50,379 nucleotides of DNA from an uncultured Acetatifactor sp. (GCA_910589035.1 CAJUSI010000013.1:1-50379), one strand, 5' to 3'; positions 16,926-26,751 are shown, numbered from the stretch's first letter. Made by a program: numbers and translations. Notes: generated by a model from the letters alone, not told the origin.

Positions 16926-19900
16926 CGGGTGCCGCTCTCTATCAGTATCGGGGGCTTGCGGTAATTCCCCCAGGAAATATGCGGGTAGGCAAATGCCTGA
17001 TTGACATTCAGCTTCACCGGCTCCGTACTCTCCCCTGTCAGCACTCTCAGGTAATCGATGACAATGTAATAATCGGAGGAATCCGCCGCCTTCTCCCCGC
17101 ACACCTCAATACGGATGGTGTGTTCGTCGAAGGGAAGTCCGTCCGCGGAAAAAATCGGAAGGTGGTACTTTTTGTCGAATCCTGCGGAGGAGCAGGGGAA
17201 ATCCACTCCCGCCACCCGCTGGTTCACTTTCTCTGCCGCCAGCTTTCCGTCTATATACACATTTGCCATGCCGTAGGTGGTATCCTGGGGACCGTACCAG
17301 ACAATTCCCGTGCCGATAAAGGTACACTCGGCACAGGCACCCTTCTCCCTGCTCCACATCTCCGTTCCGTGATCGCTCTCCTTCTTATCCTCCACAGGAT
17401 ACCAGGTGCCGGTGTAGCGGATTCTTTCGTCCGTATCCGGAATCTTCCACTCCTCCGGGTCCACAACCTCCGCCCGGATATGGGCAGGGCAGGAAGCTTC
17501 TCCCATCACTTTGATCCCGATTCCCTTCTCTTCGGAGTACAGGCAGGCCTCCTCCACATCCTCCTTGGTGGACCGGAAGTCATTGGTTCCGCTGTATCCC
17601 GCTTCAAAGCGTCCAAACAGGATGTCATCCCTCATATCCTGCCCCCAGCTTACACAGGGCTGCTCTCCCCAGATATTTCCCATTGAAAATCGTCTGGCCG
17701 TTCCCTTATTTCTGGAAATATGATCCTCCGGATACCAGGAATATCCCCATTCCCTGTCCGGTATCTGCTTTCTTTTCCAGGACAGCATATCCATACCGGG
17801 GGCCGCCAGATAAGAAACACCCAGCTCATCCAGCCCTCCGTCATCCACGCCCACGCGAAGCTTGATCTGCCTGGGCAGTTCCTTGAACAGCTCCCCTATA
17901 GTATACTCCGTGACAAAGCTTCCGTCCCCATGGATCAGAATTCTCCACTCCATGGTCAGAGTATCCCGATAACCGCCGCGGGTTCTTACACTGGCCCCCT
18001 CCTGGGTCTTATTTACATCAAAGGATGTCAAATACCATTCTCCCAGCTTCAGATAAGGCACATTCAGCAGAGGCCCTCCTGTCAGAAGCAGCTGTTCCGG
18101 CTCCCGTTGCTGCTTTGCCCCCTGGCGTTGCTCCGATTTCAGGTCCGCCTCTGCGCCCCCGTTTTCCTTCATCCACAGACCCTTGAGAAGCCCGTTTTCC
18201 CTATTGAATACAAAGCGGAAGGAGCCTCCCTCCACAATCGTCTCCCCGGGCTGCTCCAGAATGCTTACCGAAGCCCCAAAGGTACCTGCAGTCGGCCTCT
18301 GCGCCGGGGAAGCTTCCGTCATGTCCTCCCCTGCCGGGGTGCTTCCCTCTTTCGCGTACTCCCGTTCCGTCACCAGCATTTCATCCACACAGTTGCCCAT
18401 GGCATCCAGAAACTGCAGCCACACTCCTTCTCCCGGCATGGCCTCTGCCGGGGAAAGCACCTTCCCGGCCGCCGTTTCCTCCAGGGGAAGCGCTGCCCTG
18501 ACCGCCTCTTCCGGCAATGCCTCCTTCAGGGGAAGCGCTGCCTGCTCTAAGGGAAGCACGACCTTGATCGCCTTACCCGGCACTGCGGCGGGCAGATAAA
18601 GGCTTCCGCTGCACTCCCCGTACTTCCACCGCATTTCCACCTGGGACAGATCCGTGTGGCAGAAGCGGTTCTCCAGCACCAGCAGCGCTTTCTTTTCCTC
18701 TGCCTTCAGCTCGCTGTGCAGTATCTTAATGGGAGAATAGCCCTTTCTCACCATATAGAACTCCGGCTTTCTCCTCCGCCATACATCAATGATTCCCCAT
18801 TCCAGCTGGGTATTCCCCCCGTCGTAGATATCGGTCTCGTCGATTCCGGCCCAGATTGCGCCGCCCAGGGCACCCTCCGTGTTCCAGATATTATCCCAGA
18901 AAATCCGGATGCCCTCCCCCCAGAAGGTACGCACGGACGGATCCCGCCTCAGCTCCTCTCTGTTGTAGCAGCATACATGGACATATTCGTCGTGAAGCAC
19001 TGGCATATCCCTGCCGGGAGCATGTCCCACGCTTACATTATCCCGCTTTTTCCCCAGATCCGTGTCATATTCCGAGTAATGAACGCTCCAGATGTCCGGC
19101 ATCTCATGCTCCTCTCTGATGGTCATGGGATAGCTGAATTTAGTCATCCTGGTGGGATCCTTCCTGTGCACATAGCGGTTCAGCAGATCAAAGTTATAAC
19201 CGCCGAAGGACTCGTTGCTCAGGGACCAGATAATCACGCTGGGATGATTGTAATCCCTGGCAAGCACCTCCGTAAAATGGCTGTAATACCGCTCCGTCTC
19301 CTCCGGATCCCTCTGGGTGTAGGGCGTGGTCTTGGCCACAAAGGCAAGGGCCAGCTCGTCCTCCACATAGATGCCCTTCTCGTCACATTGCTCCAGGAAA
19401 TACTCACTGGGCGGATAATGGGAGGTCCTGATATAATTACAGTTTGCCTCCTTAAACAGCGCCACATCCCTTTCGATCAGCTCCCTGCTTAAGGCTCTGC
19501 CGGATCTGGGGCTGATTTCATGCCGGCAGGCTCCCCGCAGCTTTACCTGCCTTCCGTTGACATATAAAAGGTTCTTCCTGCGCTCCAGTCTGCGCAGCCC
19601 CGTGCGCCTGCTCACAGTCTCAAGCTTCCTCCCGCCCAGGAAAAGCTCCACTTCCACCCGATACAGACAGGGGTGCTCCGCATCCCAGAGCACAGGATTC
19701 TCTATGGGAATATTTACAGTGAAATATCCATCCACCCGATTCTCCAGCTCCGTCCGCAGACAGGCACTCTGCGCCCCGTCCGGCGCATACACTCTGAACA
19801 GCGCCTCCATGCCCTCCGCTGCTTCCGGCCCTCCGCCAGTTGTGTACCTGCAGGGCCGAACCGTCATGCCTTCCTGTGCCCGCTCTCCTCCGCGTGCCGA

Positions 19901-20500
19901 TTTCTCCCACTGCATGTCTCCATTGCCCCAGCCGGCGGTGTCCAGATCCGCCCGCAGCGTACAGGTAACCATATCCTCGTCGAAAAGAGGCGACAGATAC
20001 AGGGCGTTTACATAAACCTCCGGCAGAAGGTACAGCCAGACGCTGTGCAGGATCCCGCCATGGTTAAAGCAGCTTACGGTGTCCGACTCCTCGTCCACGG
20101 CCACTCTCAGCTCCACGCTTTTCCTGCCTCTTACCTGCTCCGTGATTTCCGCATTCCAGGTCAGAAACGCATTCTTATGGGAGGCCACATGTACGCCGTC
20201 CACCCAGACATCGGCAAATCCGTTCACACCCTCAAACTTCAGCACCGCCCTGCTGCCATCCCCAATCTCAGGCAATCCGATCTCTCTGCGGTATTCATAC
20301 CGGTTGGAAAGTCCCTTCCGGTGCAGAATCGTGGTGTCAAAGGGAACCTTCACCTCCCAGGCTCTTCCATCCTTCCCATCGATAATCTCCCAGTCTCCGT
20401 CCAGGCATATGGCCGGTTCCTCTATCCCTCTGCACCAGTCCGGCAGAGGCACCAGGCGCGGCACTGCAGGCTCCCGCATTTTATTTCTGTTTTCCTCCAT
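16886..20500 (-). CDS. Glycoside hydrolase family 2 protein, large, with C-terminal accessory domain
   Basis: 1204 residues from the ATG at 20500; GGGAGGTG lies 9 nt upstream, and the upstream GH2 gene stops only 4 nt before. Domains in order: N-terminal jelly roll (to about 190), an immunoglobulin-like domain, a TIM barrel with acid/base E430 (IWSLSNES) and nucleophile E505 (PVLHDEYVH), beta-sandwich domains, and a C-terminal domain resembling carbohydrate-binding modules (FIGTGIVWYGPQDTTYG, VYIDGKLAAE). The nucleophile segment resembles beta-galactosidase (EYAHAMGNS type), so beta-galactosidase activity is the best guess. No signal peptide is visible, so it acts in the cytoplasm on imported oligosaccharides. 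A repeat-rich loop (LPLEQAALPLKEALPEE, about residues 650-690) is encoded by 45-bp duplicated DNA. Confidence 0.9.
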   Translation of the reverse strand: MEENRNKMREPAVPRLVPLPDWCRGIEEPAICLDGDWEIIDGKDGRAWEVKVPFDTTILHRKGLSNRYEYRREIGLPEIGDGSRAVLKFEGVNGFADVWVDGVHVASHKNAFLTWNAEITEQVRGRKSVELRVAVDEESDTVSCFNHGGILHSVWLYLLPEVYVNALYLSPLFDEDMVTCTLRADLDTAGWGNGDMQWEKSARGGERAQEGMTVRPCRYTTGGGPEAAEGMEALFRVYAPDGAQSACLRTELENRVDGYFTVNIPIENPVLWDAEHPCLYRVEVELFLGGRKLETVSRRTGLRRLERRKNLLYVNGRQVKLRGACRHEISPRSGRALSRELIERDVALFKEANCNYIRTSHYPPSEYFLEQCDEKGIYVEDELALAFVAKTTPYTQRDPEETERYYSHFTEVLARDYNHPSVIIWSLSNESFGGYNFDLLNRYVHRKDPTRMTKFSYPMTIREEHEMPDIWSVHYSEYDTDLGKKRDNVSVGHAPGRDMPVLHDEYVHVCCYNREELRRDPSVRTFWGEGIRIFWDNIWNTEGALGGAIWAGIDETDIYDGGNTQLEWGIIDVWRRRKPEFYMVRKGYSPIKILHSELKAEEKKALLVLENRFCHTDLSQVEMRWKYGECSGSLYLPAAVPGKAIKVVLPLEQAALPLKEALPEEAVRAALPLEETAAGKVLSPAEAMPGEGVWLQFLDAMGNCVDEMLVTEREYAKEGSTPAGEDMTEASPAQRPTAGTFGASVSILEQPGETIVEGGSFRFVFNRENGLLKGLWMKENGGAEADLKSEQRQGAKQQREPEQLLLTGGPLLNVPYLKLGEWYLTSFDVNKTQEGASVRTRGGYRDTLTMEWRILIHGDGSFVTEYTIGELFKELPRQIKLRVGVDDGGLDELGVSYLAAPGMDMLSWKRKQIPDREWGYSWYPEDHISRNKGTARRFSMGNIWGEQPCVSWGQDMRDDILFGRFEAGYSGTNDFRSTKEDVEEACLYSEEKGIGIKVMGEASCPAHIRAEVVDPEEWKIPDTDERIRYTGTWYPVEDKKESDHGTEMWSREKGACAECTFIGTGIVWYGPQDTTYGMANVYIDGKLAAEKVNQRVAGVDFPCSSAGFDKKYHLPIFSADGLPFDEHTIRIEVCGEKAADSSDYYIVIDYLRVLTGESTEPVKLNVNQAFAYPHISWGNYRKPPILIESGTRGRVRMQGTFRKE
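18482..18572. repeat. In-gene 45-bp duplication in the GH2 hydrolase
   Basis: The 16-bp core CAGGGGAAGCGCTGCC recurs at 18482 and 18527, with a diverged third copy near 18548. The repeats encode an Ala/Leu/Pro/Glu-rich loop with repeated ALPLEE/ALPLKE segments. Confidence 0.55.
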
Positions 20501-20504
20501 CCTC

Positions 20505-23210
20505 TCACACCTCCCCGTCGCAGCCGGCTGCAAGCTTCATCCGGAATCCCTCCCGCAGCCCCGGCACAAGCTCCACCCTGGGCCTTTTATAGCAGCCCCT
20601 CACCAGGCGGATAAAATTATAATCCAGATCCACATTCAGACGTTTTCCCACTCTGTAGGCACTGCCCTCCAGCACCGCATAATCGATGGAGGTATAGGTA
20701 TTCTGTGCCCCGGGGGCCTTTCTGCCGTTTACCCTCACCACAAGCTCATGCTCTCCTTCCGGCAGGTCATGCGCCTGTGCCAGAAGCAGTCCATATCTCT
20801 TCTCATACCCCCGGCTTGCCCCCAAAAGGTCCACCTTATCCGGATACTGATCCACATTTTCCGCGATCAGCTCTCCGTCCAGGTACACATCACACATTCC
20901 GCAGTTGATATCCAGAGGGCCATACAGACGCACTCCGGTTCCCCTGAACCGAAGGCTCATACTGTCCCCGGCGATTCTGCTCATGGTCTCCGTGTCCCGG
21001 TAATTCCCGCAGTAATCATCCATGAAGCGCCAGCTTCCCTGAAATACCATTCTGGGATCCCTGTCGTCCACCATTGCCTCCGGCGTATACCAGGGCGCCT
21101 GCTCCATGCGCACCCTGACATTCTGCGTACAGATCTGCAAATGGGCTCCCTGCCTGTATTCATTCTCACGGCTTGCCGCATATTCTGCTATGCATTTTTT
21201 CGTATTTCCTTCTGCGTTCCTGCCTGCGCTTCTTCCTGCATTACTGTCCTCGCTTTTCACCATATTTCTATCTGCATTTTCCTCTGCATCCCCCCAGATT
21301 ACCGCCACATCCCCGGGCAGCAGGTATGCCGCACCCTTTTCGTTCAGTCCTCCGGGAGCCATGCCGATCTGGGCTTTCACATTATGGGGCAGATGACGGA
21401 ACAGCTCCCTTACCTCATAGAAGGTATCCAGGGTCCCGTCCCCGGCAATCAGCAGAATAAAGCGGATGCTCAGCACGCCCTGATAGCTTCCTTCAATGGT
21501 CACCAGCACCCTGCCCTCCGTATATTCGGCATCCAGCCCAGTTCCCTCCCATTCTCCCAGGAGAAGTCCGGTGCAGTTCAAATAGGGGCCTCCTGCCAAC
21601 AGCAGCCTGCCGCCCGCGTAAGCCGATGTGAGCAGGCAGGTCTTTCGGTCAAACCGATACGAGTAGAATGCGTTGGATACAGTGAGTGTATCCTCCTCCC
21701 GGGAGATGACAAGCGCTCCTTTTGGCATACTCTTTCTTCCGGCACTCTGCTGTTCTGTGTCCCTCTGTCCGGCGCACTCTTCTGTACAGTGCAGGCAGGC
21801 ATATTCCCGGCGGCCGTCCTCCGACACCAGGCGGATTTCCGGCCCTTCCGTTTTTCCCGTATCCTCCTGCAAATCCACCAGACAGACCGCCACGTTGCCC
21901 GGCGCTCCTTTCAGTCCGCGGCAGTCATATTCTTCTCCGTTAATCATCATTCTGCATTCCGATAAGTCCGTGAAGAGGAGACGGTTCTCGATTTCCAGAC
22001 GCAGCCCTCCGCTCTCCCTGCAAAGGCTCTTCACTGCCACAGGGGCGTATGCGGCCCGAAGCTCCTCGTACTCCGGCTTGGGAGCGTGGTTCCGGTCCAG
22101 GATTCCCCATTCGTATTTTCCCATGCCCTCAAAGCTTCCGTCCTCATCCACTCCCGCCAGCACGGCACCGCCAAGACACCCTTCCGTACTCCGGGACTTC
22201 TCCGCAAAACGGCGGATACTCTCCCCCCAGAACTTCCGGATATACCCGTCCTTGTCGATCTCATCCCTGTTGTGACAGGCCACGGGCGACCACACCTCAT
22301 GGAGCACCGGCAGGCGGCAGGCGGCCTGAGCAGTCATATAGCCGATCTCATTCTCCGCCCCCGGCGTGTGGAAAATGACCATCTGGTCATAGCACAGATC
22401 AAAGGGCTGCTTCCAATCAATATAATGCACCGGCCAGATGTCCAGCGCCGTATCCTCCTGGGGTACGGACATGGGCAGATGGAAGGTGAGCGGCCTTACC
22501 GGGTCCACACTGCGCAGGACTTTGGCGGCATGCCGGAAATTGGCTCCCCAGACACAGTCATGCCCCAGGGACCAGATCAGTACGCTTGTATGGCTTCCCA
22601 CGGACAGCATGTCCTCTATTCTGCCGAGATACTCTTCCCTCAGATGCGGAAGATCCTGGGTTGCGGGAGCCGTATCTCCCACATCATAAAAAGCCGCCGT
22701 GTCTTCCACCAGAAATCCCATCTCATCGCAGACTCTCAGGAGCTCCTCGCTGAAAGGGCCGTAAATGCCCCGGAGGAAATTCACATTGGCCGCCGCGAAG
22801 AGCTCCAGGTCCCTCCTGGTTCCTTCGGAATCCCCCTTTCTCTCCCGATAGCAGATCCCCTTCAGCTTGAGAGGCCTGTGATTCCACAAAAGCACCTGCC
22901 CCTTCCTCTCCAACGACCGGAATCCGATTTCCTGCTCCGCCCGGGCCTCGCACACGCCGTCCCTCTCCAGGCTTACGGTCACCCGGTACAGCCGGGGATG
23001 CTCCGGATCCCACAGCTTCACCCCGGGACAGGAAAATGCGATTTCCCTTCCCGAAATTGTCCGGCTCTCCTCCCGAAGCAGGTTCTCGGGCCCCGCTATC
23101 CGAAAATGCACCTGCCCCTCCACAGGGGACTTGCATCTTACCCTGAGCTCCATCTCTCCGTTCTCTCCCTCTCCGGTATCCAGCCAGAGAAAGGTGTCTC
23201 TTCTCTCCAT
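20505..23210 (-). CDS. GH2 paralogue lacking both catalytic glutamates (probable pseudoenzyme)
   Basis: 901 residues; the ATG at 23210 has GGAGGA close upstream. It is collinear with the 1204-residue GH2 protein encoded next to it, but starts at the second (immunoglobulin-like) domain, so the N-terminal sugar-binding jelly roll is missing. The barrel and C-terminal accessory domain remain. Where the neighbour has SLSNES, this protein has SLGHDC, so Asp218 replaces the acid/base Glu. Where the neighbour has PVLHDEYVH, it has PVLHEVWSP, putting Val306 at the nucleophile position by gapless alignment, although Glu305 is adjacent. A low-complexity Asn/Gly/Ala/Arg stretch lies near residues 640-670. 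The reading frame is intact over 2.7 kb, so it is kept for some role, perhaps binding, scaffolding or altered chemistry. Confidence 0.85.
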   Translation of the reverse strand: MERRDTFLWLDTGEGENGEMELRVRCKSPVEGQVHFRIAGPENLLREESRTISGREIAFSCPGVKLWDPEHPRLYRVTVSLERDGVCEARAEQEIGFRSLERKGQVLLWNHRPLKLKGICYRERKGDSEGTRRDLELFAAANVNFLRGIYGPFSEELLRVCDEMGFLVEDTAAFYDVGDTAPATQDLPHLREEYLGRIEDMLSVGSHTSVLIWSLGHDCVWGANFRHAAKVLRSVDPVRPLTFHLPMSVPQEDTALDIWPVHYIDWKQPFDLCYDQMVIFHTPGAENEIGYMTAQAACRLPVLHEVWSPVACHNRDEIDKDGYIRKFWGESIRRFAEKSRSTEGCLGGAVLAGVDEDGSFEGMGKYEWGILDRNHAPKPEYEELRAAYAPVAVKSLCRESGGLRLEIENRLLFTDLSECRMMINGEEYDCRGLKGAPGNVAVCLVDLQEDTGKTEGPEIRLVSEDGRREYACLHCTEECAGQRDTEQQSAGRKSMPKGALVISREEDTLTVSNAFYSYRFDRKTCLLTSAYAGGRLLLAGGPYLNCTGLLLGEWEGTGLDAEYTEGRVLVTIEGSYQGVLSIRFILLIAGDGTLDTFYEVRELFRHLPHNVKAQIGMAPGGLNEKGAAYLLPGDVAVIWGDAEENADRNMVKSEDSNAGRSAGRNAEGNTKKCIAEYAASRENEYRQGAHLQICTQNVRVRMEQAPWYTPEAMVDDRDPRMVFQGSWRFMDDYCGNYRDTETMSRIAGDSMSLRFRGTGVRLYGPLDINCGMCDVYLDGELIAENVDQYPDKVDLLGASRGYEKRYGLLLAQAHDLPEGEHELVVRVNGRKAPGAQNTYTSIDYAVLEGSAYRVGKRLNVDLDYNFIRLVRGCYKRPRVELVPGLREGFRMKLAAGCDGEV

Positions 23211-23242
23211 TCCGCTCCTCCTATTCCAGTTGCGTCCCTTCC

Positions 23243-23304
23243 AGCGCCCTCTTCCCTGGAAGGGATTCCATGTGCCCTGGCATCCGCAATCCCTTCCGGG
23301 CGCT
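23243..23304. other. Long interrupted palindrome between hydrolase genes
   Basis: Arms AGCGCCC (23243-23249) and GGAAGGGATT (23258-23267) pair perfectly with AATCCCTTCC (23288-23297) and GGGCGCT (23298-23304), giving a 17-bp stem with one 8-nt bulge. It lies in the 202-bp gap between the GH106-like and GH2-paralogue genes. It has no T-run, so mRNA stabilisation or processing is as likely as termination. Confidence 0.6.
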
Positions 23305-23360
23305 TTCGCTTGGGGACTGGTTTTCCTGTATCGTTCCTTTCCTTACGCGTTCTCTCCTGA

Positions 23361-23396
23361 AAGGGATTCGTTACACCATAGCGTATGTAATCCCTT
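23361..23396. other. Second hairpin with the same AAGGGATT stem
   Basis: AAGGGATT (23361-23368) pairs with AATCCCTT (23389-23396). It lies 17 bp after the GH106-like stop and shares its stem sequence with the larger palindrome at 23243-23304. Confidence 0.5.
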
Positions 23397-23412
23397 ATAA
23401 TTCCTTATTTCC

Positions 23413-26400
23413 CTATCCTTCCAGAATCTCCACCCTGGATAAGATGCCGAAAGGCCTCAGCCCCCAGCTCTCACTCCACTCGCATCCCCTTGTCCGGTAA
23501 GAGTCCGGACCGTACCACTGATATTCGTCATTACAGTTATGCAGTGTGCCGAAGGTGTTAAAACGGTTGCCGTAAGCACAGATTTCCAACCGATGCACAC
23601 CGGCTCCGCAGCTTCCCAGGCAGAGGGTATGGGGCGCAAAGGCGATCAGTCCCACCTCCCTTCCGTCCATGCGCACTCCCAGCGCCGGGGAGGCGAAATG
23701 CGGCACTCTCACACTCACCTGACAGGTTTTCTCCAGCGTAAAGCTCATGGAATACAGGAGACTTCCCCCGTAAAAAGGCATTCCCTGGCGGGTGATATCT
23801 CCGAACAGGATTCTGTCCGGCTTCCGGGTCACGCAGCTTTCAGTCCCCCTCACGCACACGCCGAAATCTCCCAGCAGGAAGACGTTCTCCAGATTCGTCT
23901 TGCGCCCGTAGGGAATCTCCAGAAGCAGCTCGTTCCTGCCCTTTTTCACTCCGGGAAGCCCCACCTTCCTGATAAAGGAATCCACATAACAGGCATCGCC
24001 GCCTATATCTGCGGGTCTGCTCCCCACATGGGCAATCTCCTCTCCGTTCCACAGAATGCGGGCTTTCCCGGGACGCTCCATGGCCAGGAAAATCTCCCCC
24101 GCCTCCGTCTCGGAGACAATCTCATACCGAAGCTCCACCAGGTCCTTCTCCGGCGCCTCCTGAATCCTCCAGGGCTGAGTGTAGGCATCCTGGCGGTGGG
24201 GATATCCCAACAGGGTACGAATTTCGTTGTCCAGCCGCAATATCTCCTGCGCCGGCCGCCATTCCCCCAGGTTCAGCCGCCAACGTGCCTTATCCAACAG
24301 CAGCACATTAGGCTCTGCCGGCCTGCAATTCTCCGGCTCATATATGGTTTCCAGCACCTTCTCCTTTTTTGAGACCGTACTCCCGCCCCCGGCCACCAGA
24401 CCGTAGCCTGCCGCCGGCTTCCCCACGGGCACGGGAAATTTTTCTTCCTGTCCGTCGGATTTCCTGCCTTCATTCTGCCAGCCGGACCTTTTATTTTCCG
24501 CTTCCTCTGGCTCTTCCAGAGGGCAAAGCTTCCAGAGGAAGCTGTCCTCCGCATACAGAATGAGATCCAACTCGGTATTGCCGTCCCTGTAAGCAGGCTC
24601 CAACTCCCCGACACTGCCATCCAGCGCATTCCAGGCAGTCACCCGGTACCGTCCCCGGATACTCACCCTGAGACTTTCCGCCTGCTCCAGCCGATTCCTC
24701 TTCCTGTTCACATGGCAGACGAAAAGCCATCTGACATTCCCGTCCTGCCGCAGCTGGTAGAAAAGATTCCTGCTGAGGCTCCCGTTTCCCAGACGGATCT
24801 CCACATCTCTGTCCTCCTCAAGCGCCCGAAGCAGTTCATATTCCTGATGCGGAATGACCTCTGTCCGCTCTGCCAGCCTTTGCGCCCTGTCGCTCTCCTC
24901 CCCGTCCACCATATGCGGAATATTCCCCATAAAAATCACCCGGCCGCCTTCCTCCGCAAGCCGTTCCAACCGCTCCAGCGTGGTACTCCTGATGGTGAGA
25001 AGCCCCGGAACCAGTACGGTTCTGTAATTCATCCCGCCCACGGCGAGCGTTCCGGCTCCTCTCCCTTCCCCGCGCTGTCTGGAAATATGCAATTCCGGCT
25101 CGCCTTTCCCGCGCTGGCCCGAAAACGGCGGCTCCGGCTCACCTTCCCCGCACTGACCCGGAAGCAGCGATTCCGACAGGAAATCAAAATCCACCAGTCC
25201 GAACAGGAGCCAGTTTATCAGGTCCTTAAAATTCTTATCCATTTGTTCTCTGCGCGCGCCCGTCTGGGCAGCCGGTCCATAGCACATCCAGTAAGACTCG
25301 ATGGGATGTACCACCGCCACCTTTACCAGAGCCTTTCCCCTGGTCAGGGCGGTGTTTATTCTGGCAAAATAATCCTCTATATAATGATACTTCTCCCACC
25401 AGGGCGACTGATAATTAATGGACGCGGGCCAATCCCGCTTCGCCTCCCCCTCCATGGACATAAATGCCAGATGGTGGCAGCGGATGGTCACGCCCAGAGC
25501 CGCCTGCCAGTCTCCCTGAAGCTTATGCCCCTTGAAATCAAAATCCCAGTGGGTCACACCGTAAAGCTCGCTGAGCACTCCCTCCCTGCCGTTCTGGCGC
25601 GCAACGCTGACTGCCTGCTTGATGGTAGAATATTCCGGATCCCCGCAGAGGATGTCCACTCCCGGCAGCTGCTGGCTGCGATAGCACCGCATGGCCTCCC
25701 CCAGCCGCAGGGTCTGGGAATACAGCGTGGGTTCAGACATATAATGCCCCGTCATGGCAATATTATGTTCCCCGCACCATCCGGCAATGGTATCGCAGTA
25801 TGCAGACACGAATCGTTCCGCCAGATGATCATGATACCTGTAGCGGTGCAGGGAAAATCTTCCTCCGGGCAATTCCCAGAGAAGCTCCGGCAGCACATCC
25901 AGAAGCGCCGTTCCATATGCTTTTTCATATGTTTCAGACAGATCATCCGTATAGGATAGCGTCACATCCGCCTCGCTTTCCCCGTCCGGCAGGGCCATGC
26001 TGCCCTTCATCTGAGGTTCGTCCGTGAATATGGCGGGGATGGATCTGCCGAATTCCTCCCCAAGGGCCTCATAATAGCGTTCATGCGTCACCTGAATAAA
26101 GCGCTCCACCGCCTTCTTATTCATGACGTCTACATAGGTCTGGTCATTGAACCAGGGGCTTTCCCGCATCAATTCCACATAGGCCAGCCAAAGCTTTCCT
26201 TCCCGGTCAGTCTCCTCCCGGCTGTCATACTCCGGACACGCTCCGTCCACCCGCCGATAGGATTGCAGATACCCCTCCCGTGTTTTAATCCGGTATGCAG
26301 TCAGATAATACCCCGCCGGCTTCTCACCCCGGGCCAGGCTCTCACGGAATTCCTCTCCGGAAGCACACATATTTTCCTTTCTCTCCCTGGTCAGAAGAAG

Positions 26401-26751
26401 ATGCCTTGCCCTGTAATCCAGGTTTTCGGTCACAATTCCGCCGGCCGCTCCGGAAGGATACCGATCCTCGTCGTACAGCCAGCAGAGCATTTGCTTTTCC
26501 TTTGCAAGCTGATCCGCATATCCCACCAGTTCAAGAAATTCCTCCCCCAGATACTCATTCTCAAGCCCCGTGCGGGGATGAAGGTGGGCTCCGCCAAATC
26601 CCATCTTCCGGAAAATCTCCATCTGGTCCCTGATCAGTTCCTTTGTCACCCGGCAGTTCCATGACCAGAAGGGCGTTCCCCTGTACTCACTGGAGGGCGA
26701 TTGAAAAAGCTCCTCTCTCAGTTCCGGTTCCTTGTTCTTCTCATACAGCAT
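23413..26751 (-). CDS. GH106-like glycosyl hydrolase (putative alpha-L-rhamnosidase)
   Basis: 1112 residues from the ATG at 26751, which has GGAGG 7 nt upstream; a TTG two codons earlier sits too close to that site. The N-terminal signature is typical of the GH106-related family (PF17132): TPFWSWNCRVTKELIRDQM, then GFGGAHLHPRTGL and WLYDEDRYPSGAAGG. The length also fits. C-terminal beta-sandwich domains follow. Characterised members of GH106 remove alpha-L-rhamnose. No signal peptide is seen. A 13-residue repeat (GQCGEGEPEPPFS, GQRGKGEPELHIS and a third, diverged copy) interrupts the protein around residues 525-565. It lies in the same gene string as the two GH2 genes. Confidence 0.82.
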   Translation of the reverse strand: MLYEKNKEPELREELFQSPSSEYRGTPFWSWNCRVTKELIRDQMEIFRKMGFGGAHLHPRTGLENEYLGEEFLELVGYADQLAKEKQMLCWLYDEDRYPSGAAGGIVTENLDYRARHLLLTRERKENMCASGEEFRESLARGEKPAGYYLTAYRIKTREGYLQSYRRVDGACPEYDSREETDREGKLWLAYVELMRESPWFNDQTYVDVMNKKAVERFIQVTHERYYEALGEEFGRSIPAIFTDEPQMKGSMALPDGESEADVTLSYTDDLSETYEKAYGTALLDVLPELLWELPGGRFSLHRYRYHDHLAERFVSAYCDTIAGWCGEHNIAMTGHYMSEPTLYSQTLRLGEAMRCYRSQQLPGVDILCGDPEYSTIKQAVSVARQNGREGVLSELYGVTHWDFDFKGHKLQGDWQAALGVTIRCHHLAFMSMEGEAKRDWPASINYQSPWWEKYHYIEDYFARINTALTRGKALVKVAVVHPIESYWMCYGPAAQTGARREQMDKNFKDLINWLLFGLVDFDFLSESLLPGQCGEGEPEPPFSGQRGKGEPELHISRQRGEGRGAGTLAVGGMNYRTVLVPGLLTIRSTTLERLERLAEEGGRVIFMGNIPHMVDGEESDRAQRLAERTEVIPHQEYELLRALEEDRDVEIRLGNGSLSRNLFYQLRQDGNVRWLFVCHVNRKRNRLEQAESLRVSIRGRYRVTAWNALDGSVGELEPAYRDGNTELDLILYAEDSFLWKLCPLEEPEEAENKRSGWQNEGRKSDGQEEKFPVPVGKPAAGYGLVAGGGSTVSKKEKVLETIYEPENCRPAEPNVLLLDKARWRLNLGEWRPAQEILRLDNEIRTLLGYPHRQDAYTQPWRIQEAPEKDLVELRYEIVSETEAGEIFLAMERPGKARILWNGEEIAHVGSRPADIGGDACYVDSFIRKVGLPGVKKGRNELLLEIPYGRKTNLENVFLLGDFGVCVRGTESCVTRKPDRILFGDITRQGMPFYGGSLLYSMSFTLEKTCQVSVRVPHFASPALGVRMDGREVGLIAFAPHTLCLGSCGAGVHRLEICAYGNRFNTFGTLHNCNDEYQWYGPDSYRTRGCEWSESWGLRPFGILSRVEILEG
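25070..25177. repeat. 39-bp tandem repeat inside the GH106-like gene
   Basis: Two full 39-bp units (25070-25108 and 25109-25147) and a partial third (25148-25177) encode in-frame 13-residue repeats rich in Gly, Glu and Pro. The period equals that of the repeat at the 3' end of the GH2 gene (16809-16925), although the sequences differ. Confidence 0.7.
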
